From assembly GCF_900187445.1 (NCBI RefSeq), contig NZ_FYEB01000001.1:806001-870000 (forward strand): 64,000 bases of DNA, in the 5' to 3' direction. A program made the translations under genes and the position numbers. The notes below the pieces were generated by a model. That model did no database searches. It was not told the origin of the DNA and saw only the letters and a list, made by a program, of their open reading frames with translations. The number at the start of each line of letters is the position of its first letter. The stretch's first letter is position 1. The stretch comes from Pseudomonas sp. Irchel s3b2 (GTDB taxonomy: Bacteria; Pseudomonadota; Gammaproteobacteria; Pseudomonadales; Pseudomonadaceae). Shown one piece after another: positions 44,095 through 55,388 of the stretch.

Positions 44095-44460
44095 ATGGAT
44101 ATGAGCGTCAAGCTGAACTTGTCTTATCCTGCGGCCAAGCAGGCGACGACTGTTGCCGATAAGCCTGCGGAAAAGCCTCTAGCGGAAACTGCGCCAGTGG
44201 TTGCCGTCAAGGAAGAAGGTAAAAGCGACAAGACCGAGCAGGAAAAACTGAAGATGGCCGTTCAGGAAATCGAAAAGTTCGTTCAGTCGGTCAAGCGTAA
44301 CCTGGAGTTCTCGATTGATGAGCCTTCAGGCAAAGTCGTCGTCAAGGTTATTGCCAGTGACTCCGGTGAGGTGATTCGTCAAATCCCCAACGAAGAAGTC
44401 CTCAAGCTGGCGAATAGTTTAGTTGATGCAAGCAGCCTGTTGTTCAGCGCTAAAGTCTGA
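44095..44460 (+). CDS. flaG: FlaG family protein
   Basis: This small protein affects filament length. The start is set at the ATG 44095, eight bases after AAGAGG; other in-frame ATGs lie at 44089 and 44101. The 121 residues have a variable Lys/Ala-rich N-terminal part and the FlaG core (LEFSIDEPSGKVVVKVIASD, VIRQIPNEEVLKL). It lies between fliC and fliD. Confidence 0.9.
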   Translation: MDMSVKLNLSYPAAKQATTVADKPAEKPLAETAPVVAVKEEGKSDKTEQEKLKMAVQEIEKFVQSVKRNLEFSIDEPSGKVVVKVIASDSGEVIRQIPNEEVLKLANSLVDASSLLFSAKV

Positions 44461-44464
44461 CAGC

Positions 44465-44480
44465 TGGCACGAATTTTGTT
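44465..44480 (+). promoter_or_regulatory. Possible sigma-54 promoter of fliD
   Basis: TGGCACGAATTTTGTT has a perfect -24 TGGCACG but a -12 of TTGT instead of TTGC. It lies in the 82-base flaG-fliD gap. Confidence 0.45.
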
Positions 44481-44542
44481 GTTATGTTCTTTTGGGCGTT
44501 GTAGTGGTCAAAAGGCCGGCGACACACTGAAGGGAGTTCCAC

Positions 44543-45973
44543 ATGGCAAGTATAATCCTACCGGGCACCGGCTTAGGTTCTGGTCTTGATACCACTGCTA
44601 TCGTCAAAGCCTTGGTCGAGGCTGACAAAGCCGCCAAGCAAGGCCAGATCGACCGTGCGACCACGAAGAACACGGCGGGCATCTCCGGCATCGGCACCCT
44701 GAAATCTGTACTGGCGGCTTTTCAGACTGCAATGGATGGCTTGGGCAGTACGACCAGCCCACAGTTCACTGGGTTTGCCGCTACGTCCTCCGCCACAGGC
44801 GTTCTGACCGCCACATCCAGTAACACGGCTGTCGCCGGTAACTACGTTGTCGACGTCACAAAACTGGCCACCTCCTCGAAAGTGGCCTCTGCTGCGTTTG
44901 CCGGTGGCACAACCAGCGCGATCCCGGCAGGCACGCTGACCATCACCCAAAATGGCAAGAGTTACCCGGTCACTGTGGATGCTGGTGCCACGCTGCAATC
45001 GGTGCGTGACTCGATCAACAGCCAATACCAGTCCAGCGGCCTGAGCGCCAACATCGTGACCGACAGTTTCGGCTCGCGTCTGGTGCTGGGTTCCACCACC
45101 ACGGGTGCGGGTTCCGACATCTCTGCCAGTGGTATTGCCGGTCTGGAAATCGATGGGTCCGTAGCAATGGACGCCACGCCGACCGCCACCTCTTCGGGTG
45201 CCATCGGCGGTCTGGCCCAGGATGCGGTGTTCACTGTCGACGGCTTGGCGATGACTAGCAAGACCAACACCCTCGACAGTACGATCTCCGGGCTGAGCTT
45301 GAGCTTGCTCACCACCGGCAAGTCGACCGTGACCGTAGCATCCAACAACGATGGTCTGAAGGCGTCGATCCAGAAATTCGTCGATGCCTACAATGCTGTT
45401 GCCAAGGCTGTCACCTCTCTGACCAAGCCTACGGCTGATTCTGACGGCAATCTTACTGTGGCGGCAGCGCTGACCGGCGACTCCCTGCCACGTTCAGTGC
45501 TGGCGGCCATACGGGGTCCGTTGTCCGAAACCGGTGCTGGTGACAAGCTCACCGTGCTCTCTCAGTTGGGTATCACCACTGATCAGACGACAGGCACTTT
45601 GAATTTCGATAGCACGAAGTTCACGACGGCCATGAACGACAAGAACCTGGGCGGTGAGGTTCAGACGCTGTTTACCGGCGACAACGGTTTGCTTGAGCGC
45701 ATGGATAATGCGATCAAGCCTTATACCGAAGGTACCGGGACCGGTGCTAATGCAGTTGAGGCTATCCTCACGACTCGCACCAAAAATCTCAGCCTCACAG
45801 CGAAAAAACTGTCGGATGACCAGGCTGCCCTGGATCGCCGGATCGAGACGCTGACCGCAGTATTGACTAAAAAGTACAACGCCATGGATAACCTGGTGGG
45901 TCAGTTGAAGGCGACTGCCAGCAACATCACGTCCATATTCGAGGCCATGACCGCCCAGCAAAACAACTCATAG
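44543..45973 (+). CDS. fliD: Filament cap protein FliD (HAP2)
   Basis: FliD caps the filament and folds incoming flagellin. The 476 residues have the N-terminal region LPGTGLGSGLDTTAIVKALV and a C-terminal helix (LTAVLTKKYNAMDNLVGQLK) like other FliDs, with a variable middle. AGGGAG precedes the ATG. A terminator follows. Confidence 0.95.
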   Translation: MASIILPGTGLGSGLDTTAIVKALVEADKAAKQGQIDRATTKNTAGISGIGTLKSVLAAFQTAMDGLGSTTSPQFTGFAATSSATGVLTATSSNTAVAGNYVVDVTKLATSSKVASAAFAGGTTSAIPAGTLTITQNGKSYPVTVDAGATLQSVRDSINSQYQSSGLSANIVTDSFGSRLVLGSTTTGAGSDISASGIAGLEIDGSVAMDATPTATSSGAIGGLAQDAVFTVDGLAMTSKTNTLDSTISGLSLSLLTTGKSTVTVASNNDGLKASIQKFVDAYNAVAKAVTSLTKPTADSDGNLTVAAALTGDSLPRSVLAAIRGPLSETGAGDKLTVLSQLGITTDQTTGTLNFDSTKFTTAMNDKNLGGEVQTLFTGDNGLLERMDNAIKPYTEGTGTGANAVEAILTTRTKNLSLTAKKLSDDQAALDRRIETLTAVLTKKYNAMDNLVGQLKATASNITSIFEAMTAQQNNS

Positions 45974-45991
45974 CCCATAGCCCAGAGTGCC

Positions 45992-46027
45992 AAAAGCCCG
46001 GCAGCGTTTTCACGCTCCGGGCTTTTT
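45992..46027 (+). terminator. Terminator after fliD
   Basis: AAAAGCCCGG and CCGGGCTTTT pair around an inner AGCG/CGCT hairpin, ending in T's. Confidence 0.85.
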
Positions 46028-46104
46028 GTTTTTGAATCTAAAGTTTTTTGACGCGTCGTCGATACACTGGTTATACGAACCACAGATTTCTGATGAGGTA
46101 CAAC

Positions 46105-46500
46105 ATGAATCCAATGTTAGCCCTTCGCCAATACCAGAAGATTGGCGCTCAGGCGCAAACTTCCGAAGCCAGCCCCCATCGTCTGGTGCAGATGCTGATG
46201 GAAGGCGGCCTGGATCGTATCGCCCAGGCCAAAGGCGCGATGGAGCGCAAAGATATTCCGAATAAAGGGGTTCTGATCGGCAAGGCCATTGGCATCATTG
46301 GTGGTCTGCGTGAAGGTCTGGACCTGGAAAACCAGGCCGAATCCGTAGGCGAGCTGGATAATCTCTATACCTACATGATGAAGCGTCTGGCGGAAGCCAA
46401 CGTCAGGACCGATCCAAAGATTCTCGACGAAGTCGCCGATTTGCTTCGCACCGTCAAAGACGGTTGGGATGCTATTGCCGCGCCGGGTCCGCAGTTTTAA
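46105..46500 (+). CDS. fliS: Flagellin export chaperone FliS
   Basis: FliS binds the FliC C-terminus to prevent early assembly. The 131-residue four-helix protein has the family motifs ALRQYQKIGAQ, ASPHRLVQMLMEGGLDRI and YTYMMKRL. The ATG at 46105 follows GAGG at a good spacing. Confidence 0.95.
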   Translation: MNPMLALRQYQKIGAQAQTSEASPHRLVQMLMEGGLDRIAQAKGAMERKDIPNKGVLIGKAIGIIGGLREGLDLENQAESVGELDNLYTYMMKRLAEANVRTDPKILDEVADLLRTVKDGWDAIAAPGPQF

Positions 46501-46510
46501 GGAGTTCACC

Positions 46511-46807
46511 ATGAGTCTTGTCTTGCAGCGAATCGAACAAACCCGGGATGCCCTGGTCGGTGCATTGGCCGAGCGCAACTGGGAAGCCATTGGGGAATTG
46601 GACCTGGCTTGTCGTTCCTGCATGGAAGACGTCTTGAGTGAAGCTTCGGTGGACGAGGCCGCGTTGCGCGACAACCTTGAGGAGTTGCTGGGGGTGTATA
46701 AACAGCTTCTGGAGGCGGCGACGGGTGAGCGGCAGGCGATAGTCGACGAGATGACGCAGATCCACCAAGCACAGAACGCGGCAAAGGTTTACCATCTGTT
46801 TGGTTAA
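46511..46807 (+). CDS. FliT-like flagellar chaperone
   Basis: A 98-residue acidic helical protein directly after fliS, 10 bases apart with AAGGAG. Size, coil-like sequence and position match the FliT-like gene in Pseudomonas fliD-fliS operons (FliT is the FliD chaperone). Sequence identity to enterobacterial FliT is not obvious. Confidence 0.75.
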   Translation: MSLVLQRIEQTRDALVGALAERNWEAIGELDLACRSCMEDVLSEASVDEAALRDNLEELLGVYKQLLEAATGERQAIVDEMTQIHQAQNAAKVYHLFG

Positions 46808-46978
46808 TAACCCTCAGTTAATCCAAACATAGTGCGCCATAAATTTGACTGTGCACGGTTTTTTGACTTAACTAGTGGCTGGTTCCAGATTTCAGGCGTC
46901 TACAGGCACGACGTGTTTGCAAACGTCTAACTTGCCCTTCATTTTGGGCATTGAGTTGACTAGGGAAGTTGCTATTGC

Positions 46979-48454
<1,476 letters not shown>

Positions 48455-48493
48455 CGCCTGTTTTCCAAGTCCTTCATTTATAGGCGGTTTTTT

Positions 48494-48512
48494 TTAGGCA
48501 CGGGTATTGCTA
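48494..48512 (+). promoter_or_regulatory. Sigma-54 promoter of fleSR
   Basis: TAGGCACGGGTATTGCTA has GG-N10-GC spacing and a good TTGCT. It lies about 55 bases before fleS, consistent with FleQ activation. Confidence 0.85.
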
Positions 48513-48564
48513 CATCCCTCGCAACGTTCCGTTTAACTGACGGTCAGCCACGCGAGAGAGCACG

Positions 48565-49788
48565 ATGCCCCCAGCCGCCCAGATGTCTCCTGTCCCTGAT
48601 GCTTCGGGGCAACCGTCGTCCGTAGAGCAGGCGAGCCGGCTTGGCCTTGAGCAGGCATTTGCGCTGTTCAACCAGATGTCGAGCCAATTGACCGATTCCT
48701 ACAGCATGCTTGAAGCCCGGGTTACCGAGCTCAAGGGCGAGCTGGCGGTGGTCAGTGCTCAGCGCATGCAGGAGTTGGCGGAAAAAGAACGCCTGGCCAA
48801 CCGTCTGCAAAATCTCCTCGATCTATTGCCCGGCGGCGTCATCGTCATCGACGCCCAAGGCATCGTGCGCGAAGCGAATCCCGCCGCGAGCGAACTGCTT
48901 GGTCTGCCCCTCGAAGGTGAGTTGTGGCGTCATGTGATTGCTCGATGCTTTGCCCCGCGTGAAGACGACGGTCATGAAATCTCTCTCAAGGACGGTCGGC
49001 GTCTATCGATCGCCACGCGCTCATTGGATGCCGAACCCGGTCAGTTAGTGTTGCTCAACGACCTGACTGAAACCCGTCATCTGCAAGATCAACTGGCTCG
49101 TCATGAGCGCCTGTCGTCTCTCGGCCGTATGGTCGCTTCATTGGCTCATCAGATTCGTACGCCGTTGTCCGCAGCGTTGCTCTACGCCAGTCATTTAACT
49201 GAGCAGGAGTTGCCGGTCGCCACGCAACAGCGTTTTGCAGGTCGCCTGAAGGAGCGTTTGCATGAGCTGGAACACCAGGTTCGCGACATGCTGGTGTTCG
49301 CTCGCGGCGAGCTTCCGCTGACTGACCGCGTCACCCCCAAGATGCTGATGCAGTCGCTGCAAGCGGCAGCGCTGACCCACGTTCAGGATCTGCCGATTCG
49401 CTGGCAGTGCGACAGTCATGCCGGTGAGTTGCTGTGCAATCGCGACACGCTGGTCGGGGCGATCCTCAATCTGATCGAGAACGCCATTCAGGCAAGTGCC
49501 GGCAATGTCCGTTTGAAGGTTCACCTGTATACCCGCGGCAACAACCTGCGCTTGTGCGTCAGCGACAGCGGCAGTGGCATCGACACGAAAGTACTGGCGC
49601 GTTTGGGCGAGCCATTTTTCACCACGAAAACCACCGGCACCGGCCTGGGCCTGACCGTGGTCAAGGCCGTGGCCCGTGCTCATCAGGGAGAATTGCAGTT
49701 GCGCTCGCGGCCGGGTCGCGGCACTTGCGCGCAGGTGATCTTGCCGCTCTTTTCCGGTGAGCAACCCAGCGCTCCGGGAGTGAAGTGA
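48565..49788 (+). CDS. fleS: Flagellar sensor kinase FleS
   Basis: A cytosolic histidine kinase of 407 residues: a coiled region, a PAS domain (LLDLLPGGVIVIDAQGIVRE), HisKA with the phospho-His in SLAHQIRTPLSAALL, and HATPase (NLIENAIQAS, DSGSGID, TTKTTGTGLGL). There is no membrane segment. It phosphorylates FleR to turn on rod/hook genes. fleR overlaps its stop. Confidence 0.95.
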   Translation: MPPAAQMSPVPDASGQPSSVEQASRLGLEQAFALFNQMSSQLTDSYSMLEARVTELKGELAVVSAQRMQELAEKERLANRLQNLLDLLPGGVIVIDAQGIVREANPAASELLGLPLEGELWRHVIARCFAPREDDGHEISLKDGRRLSIATRSLDAEPGQLVLLNDLTETRHLQDQLARHERLSSLGRMVASLAHQIRTPLSAALLYASHLTEQELPVATQQRFAGRLKERLHELEHQVRDMLVFARGELPLTDRVTPKMLMQSLQAAALTHVQDLPIRWQCDSHAGELLCNRDTLVGAILNLIENAIQASAGNVRLKVHLYTRGNNLRLCVSDSGSGIDTKVLARLGEPFFTTKTTGTGLGLTVVKAVARAHQGELQLRSRPGRGTCAQVILPLFSGEQPSAPGVK

Positions 49789-51179
49789 AGGACATGGCCA
49801 TCAAGATTTTATTGGTCGAGGATGATCGCGCGCTACGGGAGGCACTGGCCGATACGCTGTTGCTTGCCGGGCACGATTACACCGCGGTCGGTTCGGCGGA
49901 GGAGGCGCTAGAGGCTGTCGGCGCCGAGGCGTTTAACCTGGTGCTCAGTGACGTCAATATGCCGGGCATGGACGGTCATCGGTTGCTGGGATTGCTGCGG
50001 GCTCGTCAGCCGCAGCTGCCAGTGCTGCTGATGACTGCTCATGGTGCTGTCGAGCGAGCGGTCGATGCCATGCGTCAAGGTGCAGCGGATTATCTGGTCA
50101 AGCCATTCGAGCCCAAAGCGCTGCTTGATCTGGTGGCGCGTCATGCACTGGGTAATCTTGGCGCGACCGAGAATGAGGGGCCTGTGGCGTTCGAGCCGGC
50201 CAGTGCGCAATTGCTGGAATTGGCCGCACGAGTGGCGCGCAGTGACTCCACGGTATTGATTTCCGGTGAGTCGGGGACCGGCAAGGAAGTGCTGGCGCGT
50301 TACATCCATCAGCACTCCCATCGCGCCAGTCAGCCGTTCGTTGCGATCAACTGCGCAGCGATCCCGGACAACATGCTCGAAGCCACTTTGTTCGGTCACG
50401 AAAAAGGTTCGTTCACCGGCGCCATCGCGGCGCAGGCCGGCAAGTTCGAGCAGTCCGATGGCGGGACGATCCTGCTCGATGAAATCTCCGAAATGCCCCT
50501 AGGCCTTCAGGCCAAGTTACTGCGGGTTTTGCAGGAGCGCGAAGTCGAGCGAGTCGGCGCACGCAAGCCGATCACGCTGGACATCCGAGTGGTTGCCACC
50601 ACCAACCGTGACCTGGCCGGTGAAGTGGCGGCGGGGCGTTTTCGTGAAGACCTTTATTATCGCCTGTCGGTGTTCCCGCTGGCCTGGCGTCCATTGCGCG
50701 AACGCACCGCCGATATCCTGCCGCTGGCCGAGCGCCTGCTGGCCAAGCACGTCAATAAAATGAAGCATGCCGCGGCGCGACTGTCGTCTGAGGCGCAGGC
50801 ATGCCTGATCGGTTATCCGTGGCCGGGCAACGTGCGTGAACTGGATAACGCGATCCAGCGTGCCTTGATTCTGCAGCAGGGCGGTTTGATCCAGCCGCAG
50901 GATTTCTGCCTGGCCGGGCCTGTGGCGTGTGCGCCGTTGCCGACTTTGGCAGTGATGCCCGCGCGTGCAGTGGAAGTCGAAGCCGAATCGGCAGGCGCCC
51001 TCGGCGATGACCTGCGGCGCCGTGAATTCCAGATGATCATCGACACCTTGCGCTCCGAGCGCGGCCGTCGCAAAGAAGCCGCCGAGCGACTGGGCATCAG
51101 CCCGCGCACCTTGCGCTACAAGCTGGCGCAGATGCGCGACGCCGGAATGGATGTGGAAGCGTACTTGTTCGCCACCTGA
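49785..51179 (+). CDS. fleR: Flagellar response regulator FleR
   Basis: This sigma-54 activator of class III flagellar genes has 464 residues: a receiver with the phospho-Asp in LVLSDVNMPGMDG, AAA+ with GESGTGKE near 161, and a C-terminal HTH (RRKEAAERLGISPRTLRYKL). The sigma-54 contact loop reads GSFTGA rather than GAFTGA. The GTG at 49785 overlaps the fleS stop; an ATG at 49794 (MAIKILLVEDD) is an equally good start. Confidence 0.95.
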   Translation: MKDMAIKILLVEDDRALREALADTLLLAGHDYTAVGSAEEALEAVGAEAFNLVLSDVNMPGMDGHRLLGLLRARQPQLPVLLMTAHGAVERAVDAMRQGAADYLVKPFEPKALLDLVARHALGNLGATENEGPVAFEPASAQLLELAARVARSDSTVLISGESGTGKEVLARYIHQHSHRASQPFVAINCAAIPDNMLEATLFGHEKGSFTGAIAAQAGKFEQSDGGTILLDEISEMPLGLQAKLLRVLQEREVERVGARKPITLDIRVVATTNRDLAGEVAAGRFREDLYYRLSVFPLAWRPLRERTADILPLAERLLAKHVNKMKHAAARLSSEAQACLIGYPWPGNVRELDNAIQRALILQQGGLIQPQDFCLAGPVACAPLPTLAVMPARAVEVEAESAGALGDDLRRREFQMIIDTLRSERGRRKEAAERLGISPRTLRYKLAQMRDAGMDVEAYLFAT

Positions 51180-51204
51180 TTGATCAGACCGTCACGTGAC
51201 CCTT

Positions 51205-51283
51205 TGTAGGAGCTGGCTTGCCAGCGAAGGCGGCATCACGGCCACCATCGATTCGCTGGCAAGCCAGCTCCTACGGGGGGGGG
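51205..51283. repeat. REP inverted pair and G9 run
   Basis: Arms of the TGTAGGAGCTGGCTTGCCAG type at 51205-51229 and 51251-51274 are reverse complements. A run of nine G directly follows the second arm. Confidence 0.85.
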
Positions 51284-51333
51284 CTGTTGAAGCGAATCCC
51301 GGGACGGGCTTTTGTTTGAGATGGTCACGGAGC

Positions 51334-51349
51334 TGGCACCCTTGTTGCT
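51334..51349 (+). promoter_or_regulatory. Sigma-54 promoter of fliE operon
   Basis: TGGCACCCTTGTTGCT matches the TGGCAC-N5-TTGC consensus exactly, 78 bases before fliE. Confidence 0.9.
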
Positions 51350-51426
51350 AACACCTCACTGCCCGCCGAGTGAGTGTCAAAAAATTGCGGGTAGCCAAAG
51401 ACGTAGCTTCGTCAAAGAGAGAAACC

Positions 51427-51756
51427 ATGAGCCAAGGTATTGAATTCAATCGGTTGATGCTGGACATGCGCTCCATGCAAATGGATGCCATGTCTGCGCC
51501 GAAATCGACGGCCGCAGTCCCTGAGTTGGGTGGCAGCAGCTTTTCCGACATGCTCGGTCAAGCCGTCAATAAAGTGAACGACACCCAGCAGGCGTCCAAT
51601 CAGTTGGCCAGTGCCTTCGAGATCGGTAAAAGCGGCGTCGACCTGACGGACGTGATGATTTCCTCACAGAAGGCCAGCGTGTCTTTTCAGGCGTTGACCC
51701 AAGTGCGTAACAAGCTGGTTCAGGCATACCAAGACATCATGCAGATGCCGGTTTAA
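51427..51756 (+). CDS. fliE: Hook-basal body protein FliE
   Basis: FliE links the MS ring to the rod. The 109 residues have a C-terminal helix ([37 protein letters not shown]) typical of FliE. It heads fliEFGHIJ. Confidence 0.95.
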   Translation: MSQGIEFNRLMLDMRSMQMDAMSAPKSTAAVPELGGSSFSDMLGQAVNKVNDTQQASNQLASAFEIGKSGVDLTDVMISSQKASVSFQALTQVRNKLVQAYQDIMQMPV

Positions 51757-51771
51757 GGACGAGATTGAGTC

Positions 51772-53559
51772 ATGGCAGAAGCAATCGCCGATAATGTTCC
51801 GGCCAAGGCCACTCCAATAGACGGCAAACCGCCGCTGTTCGGGTTGTCCTTCCTGGAAAACCTCTCCGAGATGACCATGTTGCGTCAGGTGGGCCTGTTG
51901 GTCGGCCTGGCTGCGAGCGTGGCGATTGGTTTTGCCGTGGTGTTGTGGTCCCAGCAGCCGGACTACCGGCCTCTGTACGGCAGCCTTGCCGGTATGGACG
52001 CCAAGCAGGTCATGGAAACCCTGGCCGCAGCCGACATTCCCTATACCGTTGAACCGAACTCCGGTGCCTTGCTGGTCAAGGCCGATGATCTGTCCCGTGC
52101 GCGGCTCAAGCTCGCGGCCGCTGGTGTCACTCCCAGCGACGGCAACATCGGTTTCGAGATTCTCGACAAAGAGCAGGGGCTGGGCACCAGCCAGTTCATG
52201 GAAGCGACCCGTTATCGTCGCGGTCTCGAAGGCGAACTGGCCCGGACCATTTCCAGCCTGAACAACGTCAAGGGTGCCCGTGTGCATCTGGCGATCCCGA
52301 AAAGCTCGGTGTTCGTGCGTGACGAACGCAAGCCAAGCGCTTCGGTTCTGGTTGAACTCTATTCCGGTCGCTCGCTGGAGCCGGGCCAAGTCGTCGCCAT
52401 CATCAATCTGGTCGCGACCAGTGTTCCCGAGCTGAGCAAATCGCAGATCACCGTGGTCGACCAGAAGGGCAACCTGCTGTCGGATCAGGCGGAAAACTCC
52501 GAACTGACCATGGCCGGCAAGCAATTCGATTACAGCCGCCGCATGGAAAGCATGCTGACCCAGCGCGTGCACAACATCCTGCAACCGGTGCTGGGCAATG
52601 ATCGCTATAAAGCCGAAGTCTCGGCGGACGTGGATTTCAGTGCCGTCGAGTCGACTTCCGAGCAGTTCAACCCGGACCAGCCAGCGTTGCGCAGTGAGCA
52701 GTCGGTCAACGAGCAACGTACCGCCAGCAATGGCCCGCAAGGTGTGCCGGGTGCCCTGAGCAACCAGCCGCCATCGCCAGCCTCGGCGCCGCAAACCACC
52801 GGTGGCGCCACCGCGTCGGCCGGCATGGTGCAGCCAGGCCAGCCATTGCTCGATGCCAACGGTCAGCAAATCATGGACCCGGCCACCGGCCAGCCGATGC
52901 TGGCGCCGTACCCGGCAGACAAGCGTCAACAATCTACCAAGAACTTCGAACTCGACCGTTCCATCAGCCACACCAAACAACAGCAGGGTCGTTTGAATCG
53001 CCTGTCGGTGTCGGTGGTGGTGGATGATCAGGTCAAGGTCAATGCGGCCAACGGCGAAACGACTCGCGCGCCGTGGAGCGCCGATGAATTGGCGCGTTTC
53101 ACCCGTCTGGTACAGGACGCGGTCGGTTTCGACGCCAGCCGTGGCGACAGCGTCAGCGTGATCAACATGCCGTTCTCCGCTGAACGCGGTGAAGTGATCG
53201 CCGAGATTCCGTTCTACTCCCAGCCGTGGTTCTGGGACATCGTCAAGCAAGTGCTGGGTGTGTTGTTCATCCTGGTGCTGGTGTTCGGCGTGCTGCGTCC
53301 GGTGCTCAACAACATCACCGGTGGCGGCAAAGACAAGCAGCTCGCAGGCCTGGGCAGCGACATGGAACTCGGTGGCATGGGCGGCCTGGATGGCGAACTG
53401 GCTAACGACCGCGTCAGCCTCGGTGGCCCGACCAGCATCCTGCTGCCGAGCCCGAGCGAAGGCTATGACGCCCAGTTGAACGCAATCAAGAGTCTGGTGG
53501 CAGAAGATCCGGGTCGCGTGGCCCAGGTCGTGAAAGAATGGATTAACGCAGATGAGTGA
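51772..53559 (+). CDS. fliF: MS-ring protein FliF
   Basis: FliF forms the inner-membrane ring. The 595 residues have two membrane segments (about 44-63 and 485-505), a periplasmic body with ring-building motifs (QGLGTSQFMEATRYRRGLEG, ARVHLAIPKSSVFVRD) and a C-terminal cytoplasmic tail that binds FliG. The Gly/Gln/Pro-rich stretch at about 310-380 is a flexible insert. It overlaps fliG by eight bases. Confidence 0.96.
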   Translation: MAEAIADNVPAKATPIDGKPPLFGLSFLENLSEMTMLRQVGLLVGLAASVAIGFAVVLWSQQPDYRPLYGSLAGMDAKQVMETLAAADIPYTVEPNSGALLVKADDLSRARLKLAAAGVTPSDGNIGFEILDKEQGLGTSQFMEATRYRRGLEGELARTISSLNNVKGARVHLAIPKSSVFVRDERKPSASVLVELYSGRSLEPGQVVAIINLVATSVPELSKSQITVVDQKGNLLSDQAENSELTMAGKQFDYSRRMESMLTQRVHNILQPVLGNDRYKAEVSADVDFSAVESTSEQFNPDQPALRSEQSVNEQRTASNGPQGVPGALSNQPPSPASAPQTTGGATASAGMVQPGQPLLDANGQQIMDPATGQPMLAPYPADKRQQSTKNFELDRSISHTKQQQGRLNRLSVSVVVDDQVKVNAANGETTRAPWSADELARFTRLVQDAVGFDASRGDSVSVINMPFSAERGEVIAEIPFYSQPWFWDIVKQVLGVLFILVLVFGVLRPVLNNITGGGKDKQLAGLGSDMELGGMGGLDGELANDRVSLGGPTSILLPSPSEGYDAQLNAIKSLVAEDPGRVAQVVKEWINADE

Positions 53560-54571
53560 TAACCGAGCCGTTACCGCCAAACTGACCAAGGTCGACAAAG
53601 CCGCGATTCTGCTGCTGTCCCTGGGTTCCACCGACGCCGCTCAAGTGCTGCGCCACATGGGGCCCAAAGAGGTCCAGCGTGTGGGTGTGGCCATGGCCCA
53701 GATGGGCAACGTGCACCGCGAGCAGGTCGAACAGGTGATGAGCGAGTTCGTCGACATCGTTGGCGACCAGACCAGCCTGGGCGTCGGTTCCGATGACTAC
53801 GTGCGCAAAATGCTGACCCAGGCCCTGGGCGAAGACAAGGCCAACGGCCTGATCGACCGGATCCTGCTGGGCGGCAATACCAGTGGCCTCGACAGCCTGA
53901 AGTGGATGGAGCCGCGCGCCGTCGCCGACGTGATTCGTTACGAGCACCCGCAGATCCAGGCAATCGTGGTGGCGTATCTCGACCCGGATCAGGCCGGTGA
54001 AGTGCTGGGCAACTTCGACCACAAAGTCCGGTTGGACATCATCCTGCGCGTGTCGTCGTTGAACACCGTGCAGCCAGCGGCCCTGAAAGAACTCAACCAG
54101 ATTCTCGAGAAGCAATTCTCCGGCAACTCGAATGCCTCGCGCACCACCCTGGGTGGCATCAAGCGTGCGGCCGACATCATGAACTTCCTCGACAGCTCGA
54201 TCGAAGGTCAGCTGATGGACTCGATCCGCGAAGTCGACGAAGACCTGTCCGGTCAGATCGAAGACCTCATGTTTGTGTTCAACAACCTGTCCGATGTCGA
54301 CGACCGCGGCATTCAGGCGCTGTTGCGCGAAGTGTCCTCGGACGTCCTGGTGCTGGCCCTCAAAGGTTCGGACGAAGGCGTCAAGGAAAAGATCTTCAAG
54401 AACATGTCCAAACGGGCGGCCGAACTGTTGCGCGACGACCTCGAGGCCAAAGGCCCGGTGCGCGTCAGCGACGTGGAAACGGCGCAGAAAGAAATCCTCA
54501 CCATTGCCCGCCGTATGGCCGAAGCCGGAGAAATCGTTCTCGGCGGGAAGGGCGGCGAAGAGATGATCTAA
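53552..54571 (+). CDS. fliG: Motor switch protein FliG
   Basis: FliG transmits torque from the stators. The 339 residues show the N-terminal domain (KLTKVDKAAILLLSLGSTDA), the central EHPQ motif (YEHPQIQAIVV) and the charged C-terminal region (MFVFNNLSDVDDRGIQALLR, SKRAAELLRDDLE). It overlaps fliF. Confidence 0.97.
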   Translation: MSDNRAVTAKLTKVDKAAILLLSLGSTDAAQVLRHMGPKEVQRVGVAMAQMGNVHREQVEQVMSEFVDIVGDQTSLGVGSDDYVRKMLTQALGEDKANGLIDRILLGGNTSGLDSLKWMEPRAVADVIRYEHPQIQAIVVAYLDPDQAGEVLGNFDHKVRLDIILRVSSLNTVQPAALKELNQILEKQFSGNSNASRTTLGGIKRAADIMNFLDSSIEGQLMDSIREVDEDLSGQIEDLMFVFNNLSDVDDRGIQALLREVSSDVLVLALKGSDEGVKEKIFKNMSKRAAELLRDDLEAKGPVRVSDVETAQKEILTIARRMAEAGEIVLGGKGGEEMI

Positions 54572-54578
54572 GGTCACT

Positions 54579-55388
54579 ATGTCGTCCAAACATGATGAGT
54601 CCCAGACCGACCTGATTCGCGGTAAGCACGTTGCCGGTTTCGACGTCTGGGCGCTGCCCAGTTTCGACCCTTTCGTCCCGGAGCCCGAGCCAGAACCTGA
54701 GCCCGAGCCGCCGGAGATGGAAGAAGTGCCGCTGGAAGAAGTCCAGCCACTGACCCTCGAAGAGCTCGAAAGCATTCGCCAGGAGGCCTACAACGAAGGC
54801 TTCGCCGTCGGCGAAAAAGAAGGTTTCCACAGCACCACGCTCAAGGTCCGTCAGGAAGCCGAAGTGGCCCTGACGGCCAAGATCGCTGGTCTGGAACAGC
54901 TGATGGCCAACCTGTTCGAGCCGATTGCCGAGCAGGACACCCAGATCGAAAAGTCGCTGGTCGACCTTGTGCAGCACATCACCCGGCAAGTGATTCAGCG
55001 CGAACTGGCGATCGATTCGACGCAGATCGAACACGTCATGCGTGAAGCGCTCAAGCTCTTGCCGCTGGGTGTGGGCAATGTGCGGCTGTACGTCAATCCA
55101 CAGGATTTCGAGCAGGTCAAAGCCCTGCGCGAGCGCCATGAAGAAAGCTGGCGCATCGTCGAGGACGAGTCCTTGTTGCCGGGCGGTTGCCGGGTCGAAA
55201 CGGAGCATAGCCGCATCGACGCCACCATCGAAACCCGTATTACCCAAGTCATGGCCAAGCTGCTTGATCAGTTGCACGATCAAGCGCTGCACCCGGCCGC
55301 GCCGGACCTGAGCCTGGAACTGCCGAACGACGAAAAACCTGCGGTTACCCCGGTCGAGCCAGCACTGGAAGATCCCGATGCGCCTTGA
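54579..55388 (+). CDS. fliH: Flagellar export ATPase regulator FliH
   Basis: FliH tethers and regulates FliI. The 269-residue protein has an acidic Pro-Glu repeat near residue 30 ([16 protein letters not shown]), a long coil, and the C-terminal domain ([37 protein letters not shown]). It overlaps fliI by 11 bases. Confidence 0.93.
   Translation: MSSKHDESQTDLIRGKHVAGFDVWALPSFDPFVPEPEPEPEPEPPEMEEVPLEEVQPLTLEELESIRQEAYNEGFAVGEKEGFHSTTLKVRQEAEVALTAKIAGLEQLMANLFEPIAEQDTQIEKSLVDLVQHITRQVIQRELAIDSTQIEHVMREALKLLPLGVGNVRLYVNPQDFEQVKALRERHEESWRIVEDESLLPGGCRVETEHSRIDATIETRITQVMAKLLDQLHDQALHPAAPDLSLELPNDEKPAVTPVEPALEDPDAP

Noticed and set aside
51664..53631. 655-codon minus-strand ORF over fliF
   Set aside because: Antisense shadow of fliF; no recognised motif.
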